DNA of 64,000 nucleotides from Mycolicibacterium nivoides (lineage in GTDB: Bacteria; Actinomycetota; Actinomycetes; Mycobacteriales; Mycobacteriaceae). The notes beneath the pieces were generated by a model. That model was not told the DNA's origin and ran no database searches. It was given only the letters and a program-made list of their open reading frames with translations. Where the stretch lies: positions 1,240,001 through 1,304,000 of the forward strand of contig NZ_CP034072.1 in the NCBI RefSeq assembly GCF_003855255.1, given 5' to 3'. Shown here piece by piece: positions 1-29,994 of the stretch; position 1 is the stretch's first letter; each line of letters starts with the position of its first letter. A program made the position numbers and the translations under genes.

Positions 1-19666
<19,666 letters not shown>

Positions 19667-19670
<4 letters not shown>

Positions 19671-22600
19671 CTGCCGACGCCAACCGGCGATTGTTGTCGA
19701 TGGATCTCGACGACGACGATGACGTCGAGGAACTCGACGGGTGGGGTAACCGGGCAGCCTTGAATGAGGTGGTCCCGGTGTCGGCGTCGATCCCGGTGCT
19801 GTTCGACGCGCAGGTGGCTCGTCATCCGGACGCGGTGGCAGTCAGCCTCGGTGCCAGTTCGTTGACCTATCGGGAACTCGACGCGGCTGCGAATCGGTTG
19901 GCGCACTTGCTGGTCGAGTGGGGAGCAGGTCCCGGGCTGCGGGTGGCGTTGTTGTTCCCACGTTCGGTCGAGGCTGTGGTGGCGATCATGGGGGTGCTGA
20001 AGACCGGTGCGGCGTATGTGCCGATCGATCCTTCGGTGCCCGATGCGCGCTTGGATTTCGTCCTAACCGACTCGGCGCCGATCGCTGTGGTCACCACCGC
20101 TGATCTGGTGGGTCGGTTGGATGGGCGTGGGTTGACGGTGATCGATGTCGACGACTCCGCCGCGGTCGGCCGGCCGAGCACCCCACCGCTGGTCGAACCA
20201 ACTGGCGATGATGTTGCGTACCTGATCTACACGTCGGGGACGACGGGTGTGCCCAAGGGTGTGGCGATTCCGCATCGGAATGTGGCGCGGTTGTTGGATG
20301 CGATCGATCGTGATGTGGATTTGTCGGCGGGTCAGGTGTGGACGCAGTTCCACTCGTATGCGTTCGATTTCTCGGTGTGGGAGATTTTCGGTGCGCTGCT
20401 GCACGGTGGCCGGTTGGTGGTGGTGCCCGAATCGGTGACGCGCTCGGCCGATGAGTTCCACGCGTTGTTGGTCGCCGAACGGGTCAGTGTGCTCAGTCAA
20501 ACACCGGCAGCGTTCTATGCGTTGGCCGCGGTCGACGCGGCCCGGCCTGACCACCAGCTCTCACTCGAACTCGTGGTGTTCGGCGGGGAGGCGCTGGAAC
20601 CGCAGCGGCTTTCACCATGGTTGGACCGGCACGCGGTGATGCCGCGGTTGATCAATATGTACGGGATTACCGAGACGACGGTGCATGCCTCGTTCCGTGA
20701 GATCAGCGCCGCTGATGTGGGCAATGTGGTCAGTCCGATCGGTGTGCCGTTGGCGGATCTGGCGTTTTTCGTACTGGACGGTTGGTTGCGTCCGGTGCCC
20801 GCCGGGGTGGTTGGCGAGTTGTACGTCGCCGGTGCCGGTTTGGGCTACGGGTATGTCGGTCGGCCGGGATTGAGTGCGTCGCGATTCACAGCGTGTCCGT
20901 TCGGGTCGCCGGGGATGCGGATGTATCGCACCGGGGACCTGGTGTCGTGGCGCGCGGACGGGGAACTGCAGTATCTGGGCCGTGCCGATGAGCAGGTCAA
21001 GATCCGTGGCTATCGCATCGAATTGGGTGAGATCCAGTCTGCGCTGATGGCGTTGGACGGTGTCGAGCAGGCGGTGGTGATCGCCCGTGAGGACCGGCCC
21101 GGGGACAAGCGGCTGGTCGGTTATGTCACCGGGACCGCCGATCCTGCTGTGTTGCGTGCGGTGCTGGGGGAGACGCTGCCGCCGTATATGGTGCCCGCGG
21201 CGGTGGTGGCTATCGATGCGTTGCCGTTGACGGTCAACGGCAAGCTCGACAAAAAGGCCTTGCCTGCACCGGAATACCAGCATGTCGATGGCTACCGGGC
21301 TCCGAGCACGCCCACCGAGGAGATCCTGGCCGGCATCTACGCCCAGATCCTCGGCCTGGACCGCGTCGGCGTCGACGAATCATTCTTCGATCTCGGCGGT
21401 GATTCCTTGCAGGCCATGCGCCTGGTCGCCGCCCTCAATCGGACTCTGGGCACCGGCCTCGAAGAGCGCGTCCTGTTCGACGCCCCAACGGTCGCCCAGC
21501 TGATGCTCTGCATCGGTGACGACGAAGGCCGGCATCAACCGTTGCTGGCCGCGGAACGGCCCGCGGTGATGCCGCTGTCGTTTGCGCAGAGCAGGTTGTG
21601 GTTCATCGACCAATTGAACGGGCCTTCACCGGTTTACAACCTGGCGGCGGGTTTGCGCTTGGACGGACCACTTGATGTCGAGGCCCTCGGCGCGGCGTTC
21701 GGGGACCTCTTGGATCGACACGAGAGCCTGCGCACGTTGTTCCCGACGGTTGACGGGACGCCTCAGCAACTGATTGTTCCCGCTGAGCTGACCGAATTCG
21801 GCTGGGAGGTGGTTGATGCCGTCGGATGGCCGGCCGGCAGGTTGGAGCAGGCCGTCGAGGACGCGGCGCGTCACAGCTTCGACCTCGCTGCCGAGATCCC
21901 GCTGCGGGCGAAGGTTTTCCGGGTAGCCGAGGATGAGCATGTGCTGGTGGCGGTGGTGCATCACATCGCCGCCGACGGTTGGTCGATCACTCCGCTGGTG
22001 GCCGATCTGGGGGTGGCCTATGCGAGCCGGCGTGAAGGGCAGGCGCCGGGCTGGGAGCCGTTGGCGGTCCAGTACGCGGACTACACGTTGTGGCAGCGCG
22101 CCCAGCTGGGTGATCTGGAGGAGAGCGACAGCCGCATCTCCCAGCAGCTGAGGTTCTGGGCGGACGCACTCGGCGGGATGCCCGAACGCCTGGCATTGCC
22201 GACCGATCGTCCCTATCCCTTGGTGGCTGACCAGAATGGCGACCGAGTCGATGTGGAATGGCCCGCCGATCTGCAGCAACAGGTGGCTCGCCTGGCTCGC
22301 GAACACAACGCGACCAAATTCATGGTGATTCAAGCGGCGCTGCTGACTCTGCTGTCGAAGCTCAGCTCGAGTTCGGATGTGGCGGTGGGCTTCCCGATCG
22401 CCGGGCGCCGTGACCCTGCCCTCGACGAGCTGATCGGGTTCTTCGTCAACACGTTGGTGCTCCGGGTCGATCTGGCCGGAGACCCGAGTGTTGCCGAGGT
22501 GCTGGCTCAAGTTCGGGAACGCAGTCTCGGTGCGTTCGAGCACCAGGACGTGCCGTTCGAGGTGCTTGTCGAGCGGCTCAACCCGACCCGGTCGCTGACC

Positions 22601-25600
22601 CACCACCCACTGGTGCAGGTGATGTTGGCCTGGCAGAACGTTCCCGGTCAGACGGGCGAAGACGGCGGCGGGGTGTCGCTGGGGGATCTGCAGGTCACTC
22701 AGTTGCCGCTGGACACCCACACCGCGCGGATGGACCTGTCGTGGTCGTTGGCCGAACGCTGGACGGAAACCGGTGAGGCCGCGGGAATTTCCGGCACTGT
22801 CGAGTTCCGTACCGATGTGTTCGACGCCGGCAGCATCGAAGCCCTCGTCGATCGGTTGCGGCGGGTCCTCGAGGCGATGGCCGCCGATTCCACCCTGCGA
22901 CTGTCGGCGATCGATGTGCTCGACGCCGATGAGCGGGCACGTCTGGACACGGTGGGCAATCTGGCGACGCTGACCCGTCCGACCCCCGGTCCGGTGTCGA
23001 TTTCGGTTCTGTTCGATGCTCAGGTGATCCGTGATCCTGGTGCGGTGGCCGTCAGTTTCGACGGAAGCCACATCACGTACGGGGATCTCGATCGGGCCGC
23101 GAATCGGTTGGCGCACCTGCTCGTCGAGCAGGGTGTTGGTCCGGGCCAGCGGGTGGCGTTGCTGTTCTCGCGGTCGGTCGAGGCGATCGTCGCGATCTTC
23201 GCGGTGCTCAAAACCGGGGCGGCATACGTGCCGATCGATCCCGCGGTGCCCGATTCCCGAATGGAGTTCATCCTCAGCGATTCCACGCCGCTGGCGGCGA
23301 TCACCACCACGGATCTGGCCGACCGGCTGGCCGGGCGCGCATTGAGGGTGATCGCCGTCGACGATGCCGCGGTGGCCGGCCAACCCGATACAGCCCTGCC
23401 GGGGCCGGGTCCGGACGACATCGCGTATCTGATCTACACCTCGGGCACCACGGGTGTGCCGAAAGGTGTGGCGATCCCGCACCACAACGTGACTCGATTG
23501 CTGCAGGCCCTGGACGCCGATCTGGAGTTGTCGGCGGATCAAGTGTGGACGCAGAGTCATTCGCTGGCCTTCGATTTCTCGGTGTGGGAGATTTTCGGCG
23601 CACTGCTGCACGGTGGCCGGCTGGTGGTGGTGTCCGATTCGGTGGCACGGTCGCCCGAAGAGTTCCACGCCTTGCTGGTCGCCGAGCGGGTCAGTGTGTT
23701 GAGTCAGACGCCGTCGGCGTTCTATGCGCTGCAAGCCGCGGACGAGCTCTCAGCGGGGGCCGGTTCTGAGCTCGAGCTTGAGTTGGTCGTATTCGGCGGT
23801 GAAGCACTGGACCCGACTCGGCTGGCGGAGTGGTTCCAGGACCATCCGGTGTTGCCGCGGTTGATCAACATGTACGGGATCACCGAGACCACGGTGCACG
23901 CATCGTTCCGGGAGATCACCGAGCTCGATGCGGAGGTCGCGGTCAGTCCGATCGGTGTGCCGCTGAAGCACCTGGCCTTTGTCGTGCTCGATCGCTGGTT
24001 GCGTCCCGTGCCGGTCGGGGTGGTGGGCGAGTTGTATGTGGCCGGTGCGGGTTTGGGCTACGGGTATGTGGGTCGGCCGGGATTGAGTGCGTCGCGATTC
24101 ACAGCGTGTCCGTTCGGGTCGCCGGGGATGCGGATGTATCGCACCGGGGACCTGGTGTCGTGGCGCGCGGACGGGGAACTGCAGTATCTGGGCCGTGCCG
24201 ATGAGCAGGTCAAGATCCGTGGCTATCGCATCGAATTGGGTGAGATCCAGTCTGCGCTGATGGCGTTGGACGGTGTCGAGCAGGCGGTGGTGATCGCCCG
24301 TGAGGACCGGCCCGGGGACAAGCGGCTGGTCGGTTATGTCACCGGGACCGCCGATCCTGCTGTGTTGCGTGCCGCGCTGGCGGAGAAGCTGCCGCCCTAC
24401 ATGGTCCCGACCGCTGTGGTGGAGATCGAGGCCCTGCCGTTGACGGTCAACGGAAAACTCGATATTCGAGCGTTGCCGGCCCCGGAATACCAGGACATCG
24501 ATCGTTATCGTGCTCCGGCCACTGGTGTCGAGGAGCTTCTGGCCGGCATCTACGCCCAAGTCCTCGGCCTGGACCGCGTCGGCGTCGACGAATCATTCTT
24601 CGACCTTGGTGGCGACAGCATTTCGGCCATTCAGGTGATCTGGCGCGCCCATAGTGCCGGTCTGACCGGGCGCCCACGCGACATCTTCGTCCAGCAGACG
24701 GTGGCCCGGTTGGCGCGGGTGGTCAGTATGGCCAACAACGCCGGCGGCGTGATCGACGAGGGTCTCGGTCCGGTGGTCGCGACCCCGATCATGCGGTGGC
24801 TGAAGGGCCTGGAGCGTGCCGACGGCCCGATCGACGAGTTCAATCAGACGGTGGTGCTGCAGGCACCCGCCGGTGCATCCGAGGACGACGTCGTAATCCT
24901 GTTGCAGGCCTTGCTGGCACGGCATGGCATGCTCCGATTGCGTGCCGAGGACGACGGCACCGGCGCATGGTCGCTGACAGTGCCCGACCCGGACGCGGTG
25001 GATGCGCGCGAGCATCTGCTCACCGTCGACCTGTTGACGGAAGACGCGCTGGCAGTGGCACGGTCGCGGTTGAATCCCGCCGCCGGGGTGATGTTGAGCG
25101 CGTTGTGGAGTTCTGCCACGGGGCAACTGGCGTTGGTCGCCCACCATATGGCTGTCGACGGAGTGTCGTGGCGAATTGTGCTGGAGGACCTCAACATCGC
25201 CTGGACCCAGCATCGCGGCGAGCAGCCGGTGCTGCTGCCGCCGACCGGGTCGTCGTTCAAACGATGGGCGGAGCTGCTGGCTGAGTACGCGCACCACCCC
25301 GACGTGGTCGGCCGGGCGGAGGCGTGGCGGCAGGTGGCCTCGATCCCACCTGCATTGCCGGCGCCGCGGCCCGCCGAGGATACGTTCGCCACCGCCGGAT
25401 ACCTGTCGGAGTTCCTGGATGCCGAGACCACCCACATGCTGCTGGGTGATGTGCCTGCGGCATTTCACGCCGGGGTGCAAGAGATCCTGTTGATCGCGTT
25501 CGCACTGGCGTGGGCCCAGTATCTGGGGACGGGCGGCGCTCCGATCGCCATCGATGTGGAGGGCCACGGGCGCCAGGAGGACTTGGCAAATCTGGGCGCA

Positions 25601-27823
25601 CCCGACGACCCAGAGGTCGACCTATCGCGCACGGTGGGGTGGTTCACCGCCAAGTACCCGGTATCGCTGGCAGTCGGTGGGCTGCGCTGGACGCAGGTGG
25701 TGGCAGGCGATGCGGCGCTCGGCGCGGTCATCAAGGACGCCAAAGAGCAGCTTCGAACCCTGCCCGACGGTCTGACCTACGGACTGCTGCGCTACCTCAA
25801 CCCCGACGTGGATCTGGCCGGATCCGATCCGGTGATCGGGTTCAACTATCTCGGGCGGCTGGGTTCCCCGGCGGCGTACGCGTCCGGTGACGTGTGGCGT
25901 TTCAGTCAGGACGGCCTGTCGATGACCGGTGCGGCCGGCGCGATGCCGATTGCGCTGGCGCACTCCGTGGAGCTCAATGCGGTCACCATCGACACCGACA
26001 GCGGCCCGCACCTGAATGCCACCTGGACGTGGGCGCCCACCGCACTGGATCGTACGGCTGTCACCCGGATCAGCCGGTTGTGGTTCGACGCCCTGGCGGG
26101 GATCTGTGCCCATGTCAGGCGGGGCGGGGGCGGATTGACGCCGTCGGACATCGCGCCGGCAAGGCTGAGCCAGCACCAGATCGATGCGCTGCACAGCGAA
26201 TTCCCCATCGCCGACGTGCTTCTCCTGACGCCGTTGCAGCAGGGACTGCTCTACCACGCCGGCATCGCGAATTCCTCTGGCGACGACGTCTATGCGGTGC
26301 AGCTGGACCTGGCATTGAGCGGTCCGCTCGACGTACACCGGCTGCGCGATGCCGTGCAGACCGTGGTGAGTCGGCATCCGCATCTGGCTGCCCGCTTCTG
26401 CCCGCAGTTCGAGCAACCCGTGCAGGTGATCCCCGCTGATCCGGTGACGCCGTGGCGGTATATCGAGTTGGACGCCAACGGCATTGGCGTCGACCAGCAG
26501 ATCGAGCAGATCTGCGCCGCCGAACGTGGCGCAGTGTGCGACCTCGAGAACCAACCTGCCTTCCGGACCGCCCTCATCCGCACTGCCGAAGACCGGCACC
26601 GGTTCGTGCTGACCAACCATCACATCGTGCTCGACGGATGGTCGATGCCGATCCTGATGCAGGAGATCTTCGCCGGCTACCAGGGGCTGCGGCTGCCCGC
26701 GGCCTCCCCGTACCGCAGCTTCGTGACGTGGCTGTCCGAACGTGATCACCATGCCGCCCATGCGGTGTGGCGTGAGGTGCTGGCCGGTTTCGACACTCCG
26801 ATTCTCGTGGGACCGCCGCAGAAGCTGCGGTTCGGGGAACGTTGTGTCGGCTCGTACCGGGTGCCCGCCAAGACCACGCGGGCCCTTACGAAACTCGCGC
26901 GCGCGCATCACACCACCGTGAACGTCGTCTTGCAGGGGGCTTGGGCTCTCCTGCTCAGCTCGCTGACCGGCCACCACGACGTCGCCTTCGGAACCGTCGT
27001 CTCGGGTAGGCCACCGGAGGTGGACGGTGCGGATTCGATGGTCGGCCTGCTGATCAACACGGTTCCGGTGCGGGCTACCTTCACCCCGGAAACCACCACG
27101 GCCGATCTGCTGGACCAGCTGCAAAGTGCCCACAACGACACACTCGATCATCAGCACGTGGCGCTCAGCGACATTCACCGCATGACCGGCCAGGACAGCC
27201 TCTTCGACACCGTCTTCGTGTACGAGAACTATCCGACCGATACCGGAACACCACCGGGCGGCGAGGGTTTGGCCGTCACCGGTTTCAGCAGCCGCGACTT
27301 CTACCACTACCCGATCGCGGTGCAAGCCGGGCCCGGTCGCGAGTTGGAGCTGCGGGTCCAATACGACACCGAGGTATTCGACGGCGAAACCATAGAAGCG
27401 CTGATGGAGCGGTTCAAGAAGGTGTTGGTGGGGATGACGGCCCATCCGGGTCGCCGCGTGTCATCCCTGGATCTCCTGTCGAAGACCGCGTGCCTGGACG
27501 GGTGGGGGCGCAAGGCGGTATCGGCTCGGCCGGACACCGGCGTGGTGCCCGCATCCGAAGTCGGTGAGGCCGACGGCCCCTATCGCCCCCCGGCCACCTT
27601 GGTCGAGCAGATCCTCGCCAGCATCTACGCCGAGGTGCTGGGCGTCGACCGGGTGGACGTGGAGGAGTCATTCTTCGATGCGGGCGGCGATTCGATTTCG
27701 GCGATGCGTGCCATCGCCGCGATCAACGGAGCCCTCGACGTCGAACTCACGATGCTCGCGCTGTTCGACGCGCCGTCCGTACGCAGCTTGGCTCAGCAGT
27801 TGGCAAACGCACCGGTTCAATGA
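19667..27823 (+). CDS. Non-ribosomal peptide synthetase, subunit 2
   Basis: A 2718-residue NRPS that begins with an adenylation domain. Order: A (40-530), T (545-615), C (625-1085), A (1110-1605), T (1620-1685), E (1695-2165), C (2175-2600), T (2640-2710). GTG at 19667 is the start: it overlaps the TGA of subunit 1 as GTGA and has a GGAGAGG Shine-Dalgarno ten bases upstream. The N-terminal residues TADANRRLL match the linker that joins C to A inside the other modules, so the gene boundary falls within a module. The acidic run [11 protein letters not shown] lies in this linker. The last unit is C-T: the linker after the C domain passes straight into a carrier domain ([13 protein letters not shown]) with no A domain. 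No thioesterase, reductase or terminal condensation-release domain follows; the protein stops 25-30 residues after the carrier. Both A domains are of the [11 protein letters not shown] type, unlike the five in subunit 1. Confidence 0.97.
20858..21159 (+). repeat. 302-bp perfect repeat, copy 1 (adenylation domain 6)
   Basis: Base-identical to 24071-24372, checked base by base. It covers the A-domain C-terminal subdomain, including the YRTGDLV and [11 protein letters not shown] motifs. One mismatch at 20857 separates it from further matching sequence on the left. Identity without any silent change, inside genes where other modules differ at most third positions, points to recent gene conversion or duplication. 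Confidence 0.95.
21521..26170 (+). other. NRPS module 7: C-A-T-E
   Basis: The LCL-type condensation domain has HHIAADGW near 21960. The A domain has the same pocket code as module 6 (D F W S V G M V H), so a second threonine-like residue is expected, here turned to the D form by the E domain ([11 protein letters not shown] near 25140). A 302-bp block of this A domain is base-identical to module 6. Confidence 0.83.
24071..24372 (+). repeat. 302-bp perfect repeat, copy 2 (adenylation domain 7)
   Basis: Second copy of the block at 20858-21159, offset 3213 bp, in the same subdomain of the next A domain. The sequences part immediately on the right (position 24373 C against 21160 G). Confidence 0.95.
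26171..27823 (+). other. NRPS module 8: terminal C-T without A domain
   Basis: A condensation domain of the post-epimerase type ([11 protein letters not shown] near 26610) is followed by about 40 linker residues and a carrier domain. The linker begins like a normal C-A linker (SLDLLS, LDGWG) and resumes like a normal A-T linker ([15 protein letters not shown]), as if an A domain had been cut out. There is no release domain. Confidence 0.85.
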
Positions 27824-27833
27824 ACGACTGCCG

Positions 27834-27856
27834 CGCCGGCCCCGTGCGGGCCGGCG
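27834..27856. terminator. Hairpin between convergent genes
   Basis: CGCCGGCCC, a 5-base loop, then GGGCCGGCG: a perfect 9-bp GC stem between the NRPS stop and the stop of the converging methyltransferase-like gene. There is no U tract, which is common for mycobacterial terminators. It could serve both strands. Confidence 0.6.
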
Positions 27857-27862
27857 GAGCAG

Positions 27863-28537
27863 TCACCACATATAGGGCACCAGGCGATAACGCGCCTTCT
27901 GCGCGTACTCGCGGTAGCCGTCCAACTCTTCGACGAGCAGCTTTTCCTCATCCCGAATGCGGACGACGAGAACGATGAGGCCCGGTATGACGGGCAGGAG
28001 CCCCCAGTAGGAGCCGAGCGCGAGGGGGAAGCCGATGATCGTCAGCACGTTGCCGGTGTACATGGGGTGACGAACCAGCCCATAGAGGCCGGTGGAGGCG
28101 AGCTTCTGGCCTGACTCCACCTGCACGGTGGAGGCCGCGAAGCTGTTCTGGATGACCACCAGGCTCGTGACACCCAGTCCGAGGGCCACCAGAACGTCAC
28201 CGGCAACGCAGATCGCCGCCGGTACCGACGACCAGTCGAAGCGGTGGTCCAGTGCGCTGACCACCACCATCGCCGCCAGCGACAGGTACCAGCCGGCGAT
28301 GAGGACCTTCTGCACCGTTCGGGTTTCCGCCGCCGGTCCGGCGTGCTTGCGCCGTTGGTGTGCCTCGGGGTTTGTCCGTTGCAAGAAGATACTGGGAATC
28401 CACGTCGACAGGGCGAACACGACGAGAAAAGCCCAGGCTTGCCAGAAGTCGAGTGTGCCGGCGAGTGAGAACAGCACCAAGCCGAACACGATGAGTTCAA
28501 CAAGCCCGAATCCGACTACTCTCGCAACGGCTTTCAC
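27863..28537 (-). CDS. Isoprenylcysteine carboxyl methyltransferase (ICMT) family membrane protein
   Basis: A membrane protein of about 224 residues with four to five hydrophobic segments. The C-terminal part has the family signature: LYGLVRHPMYTGN, then a hydrophobic hairpin, then RIRDEEKLL and a Y-rich end. ICMT/PEMT-type enzymes use S-adenosylmethionine to methylate membrane-associated substrates; the substrate here is unknown. I chose GTG 28537 because AGGAGG lies directly upstream, although only three bases away. A TTG at 28582 would add 15 residues (RPPAVCAATDDRR region) but has no ribosome site. The gene converges on the NRPS and has its own promoter region in 28583-28807, so it is not in the NRPS operon. 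A tailoring role is possible but unsupported. Confidence 0.75.
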   Translation of the reverse strand: MKAVARVVGFGLVELIVFGLVLFSLAGTLDFWQAWAFLVVFALSTWIPSIFLQRTNPEAHQRRKHAGPAAETRTVQKVLIAGWYLSLAAMVVVSALDHRFDWSSVPAAICVAGDVLVALGLGVTSLVVIQNSFAASTVQVESGQKLASTGLYGLVRHPMYTGNVLTIIGFPLALGSYWGLLPVIPGLIVLVVRIRDEEKLLVEELDGYREYAQKARYRLVPYMW

Positions 28538-28807
28538 GATCCTCCTGTCGTCCGTCGCGGCACAGACTGCCGGCGGGCGCAACCCAGCGCACGGCTCAAC
28601 CTACCGTCGGTCACCTGCAAGATGGGTGCAATTGACGGACAAGTCATGAGGGTGAAGTGGCGGTCACCGCACGGGTTCCGGACACGAGAGTCGTGACCGG
28701 GAAATCACCCGACTGCGCGTACGACCGGGATTGTGGCGGCGGGAGCGACAGCGGACCCGAAGCGTTCTGGCAGGGGTACGCCGAGTCTGCGGTGATAGTC
28801 CTGACTC

Positions 28808-29068
28808 ATGATGACGAAAGCACGTGTTGCGGCAATGACAGCGCTACTTACCGCAGGTATCGGTCTCGCGGGTCTGGGTGGAGCTGTCGCGCAGGCGGCG
28901 CCCACAGTGCCGCTGCCGGATTACCACTGGTGCCCGGGGGAGTTCTGGCACCCCGAATGGGGTTTCAACTGGGGCGGCGACCGGTGCCATGACGACTATT
29001 ACTTCGACGGCGAGGCCCGTGACCGCGGGCACTGGCACGGACGCGGCGATTGGCGTCCGGGCTTCTGA
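28808..29068 (+). CDS. Small secreted protein, mycobacterial type, unknown function
   Basis: An 86-residue protein with an N-terminal signal peptide: MTKAR, a hydrophobic core rich in A, L and G, and a probable cleavage after AQA (about residue 31). The mature part of about 55 residues is rich in W, H, D and G, with two cysteines (CPGEFWH and DRCHDD) that could form one disulfide. I recall similar short exported proteins in mycobacteria but know no function. ATG 28808 and ATG 28811 are both possible starts; no good Shine-Dalgarno is visible. The gene converges on the tRNA. Confidence 0.7.
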   Translation: MMTKARVAAMTALLTAGIGLAGLGGAVAQAAPTVPLPDYHWCPGEFWHPEWGFNWGGDRCHDDYYFDGEARDRGHWHGRGDWRPGF

Positions 29069-29094
29069 TCAGCCAGGGGCCGATTGGCGTGTGG

Positions 29095-29171
29095 TGGTGC
29101 CCTCGGTGAGATTCGAACTCACACTGTACGGGTTTTGAATCCGTTTCCTCTGCCAGTTGGGATACGAGGGC
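29095..29171 (-). tRNA. tRNA with CAA anticodon (tRNA-Leu by anticodon), CCA encoded
   Basis: On the minus strand the 7-bp acceptor stem GCCCTCG/CGAGGGC is perfect. The T arm is GTGAG-TTCGAAT-CTCAC and the D loop has AACTGGCA. The anticodon loop TTCAAAA (29133-29139) gives anticodon CAA, reading UUG. The anticodon stem has one A-C mismatch at its inner pair. The variable region is only five bases (ACAGT), a class I fold, whereas normal leucine tRNAs have a long variable arm. The encoded CCA is at 29095-29097. Confidence 0.88.
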
Positions 29172-29254
29172 GTGCCGATCAGTACTGCGGCCTACCACCA
29201 TAGAGGATGGCCCCGCAGTCGCCGAACGGCGGCCTCCACGACACAATGATCCTC

Positions 29255-29881
29255 ATGACCGGGTCACCGAAAGACGCTGACAGCCCCCGCCGCGTGCTCA
29301 TCGCCGAGGATGAGGCGCTCATCCGCCTCGACCTCGCGGAGATGCTCCGGGAGGAGGGCTACGAGGTCGTCGGTGAGGCGGGCGACGGGCAAGAGGCCGT
29401 CGAGCTCGCCGAGTCACTCCGGCCGGACCTGGTGATCATGGACGTCAAGATGCCGCGACGCGACGGCATCGATGCGGCTTCTGAGATCGCCAGCAAGCGC
29501 ATTGCCCCGATCGTCATCCTGACCGCGTTCAGCCAGCGGGAGCTGGTCGAGCGGGCCCGCGATGCCGGAGCGATGGCGTACCTGGTCAAGCCCTTCAGCA
29601 TCACCGACCTGGTCCCGGCCATCGAGGTCGCGGTCAGCCGGTTCAGCGAGATCGCCGCGCTGGAAAACGAAGTGGCGACGCTGGGGGATCGTCTGGAGAC
29701 GCGCAAGCTGGTCGAGCGGGCCAAGGGTTTGCTGCAGAGCAAACATCAGATGACCGAGCCCGAGGCGTTCAAGTGGATTCAGCGGGCCGCGATGGACCGC
29801 CGGACCACCATGAAACGGGTGGCCGAGGTGGTACTGGAAACCCTCGAGGATTCCGAGGAATCACCGGTTCAGGAGAGCTGA
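29255..29881 (+). CDS. pdtaR: Two-component response regulator with ANTAR domain, PdtaR
   Basis: A 208-residue cytoplasmic regulator. The receiver domain (about 12-128) has the acidic pair ED (18-19), phospho-acceptor Asp63 in VIMDVK, Thr in ILTAF and Lys in VKPF. The C-terminal ANTAR domain (about 140-200: ETRKLVERAKGLLQ, then AFKWIQRAAMDRRTTM) binds RNA hairpins and acts by antitermination. The sequence is very close to M. tuberculosis Rv1626 as I remember it, whose partner kinase PdtaS (Rv3220c) is encoded elsewhere. ATG 29255 gives the MTG start typical of the family; ATG 29246 or the upstream start at 29207 would add residues not found in it. The liv operon follows after 197 bp. Confidence 0.95.
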   Translation: MTGSPKDADSPRRVLIAEDEALIRLDLAEMLREEGYEVVGEAGDGQEAVELAESLRPDLVIMDVKMPRRDGIDAASEIASKRIAPIVILTAFSQRELVERARDAGAMAYLVKPFSITDLVPAIEVAVSRFSEIAALENEVATLGDRLETRKLVERAKGLLQSKHQMTEPEAFKWIQRAAMDRRTTMKRVAEVVLETLEDSEESPVQES

Positions 29882-29887
29882 TCGGGG

Positions 29888-29921
29888 GGCCCGGTTGTTA
29901 ATTATGGGTTTCCGCCGGGCC
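29888..29921 (+). terminator. Possible terminator after pdtaR
   Basis: GGCCCGG (29888-29894) and CCGGGCC (29915-29921) can pair around a 20-base loop eight bases after the pdtaR stop. It is only a 7-bp stem, so this is a weak call. Confidence 0.35.
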
Positions 29922-29994
29922 GAAATTCCGCATTCAGCCAGGACCCACGGACGAACCATTCACTCAACATCCCGCACTCGGGCCGGTGGTTGGC

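Noticed and set aside
21626..23734. 702-codon open frame on the minus strand inside NRPS subunit 2, and many similar long antisense frames (for example 13863-15788, 25622-27445)
   Set aside because: They lie wholly opposite strongly supported NRPS domains, are rich in R, G, H and P as expected for GC-rich shadows, and show no domain pattern.
27585..27823. Hidden thioesterase or reductase at the end of the NRPS
   Set aside because: Only a carrier domain and about 28 more residues are present; no GxSxG or NAD-binding motif.
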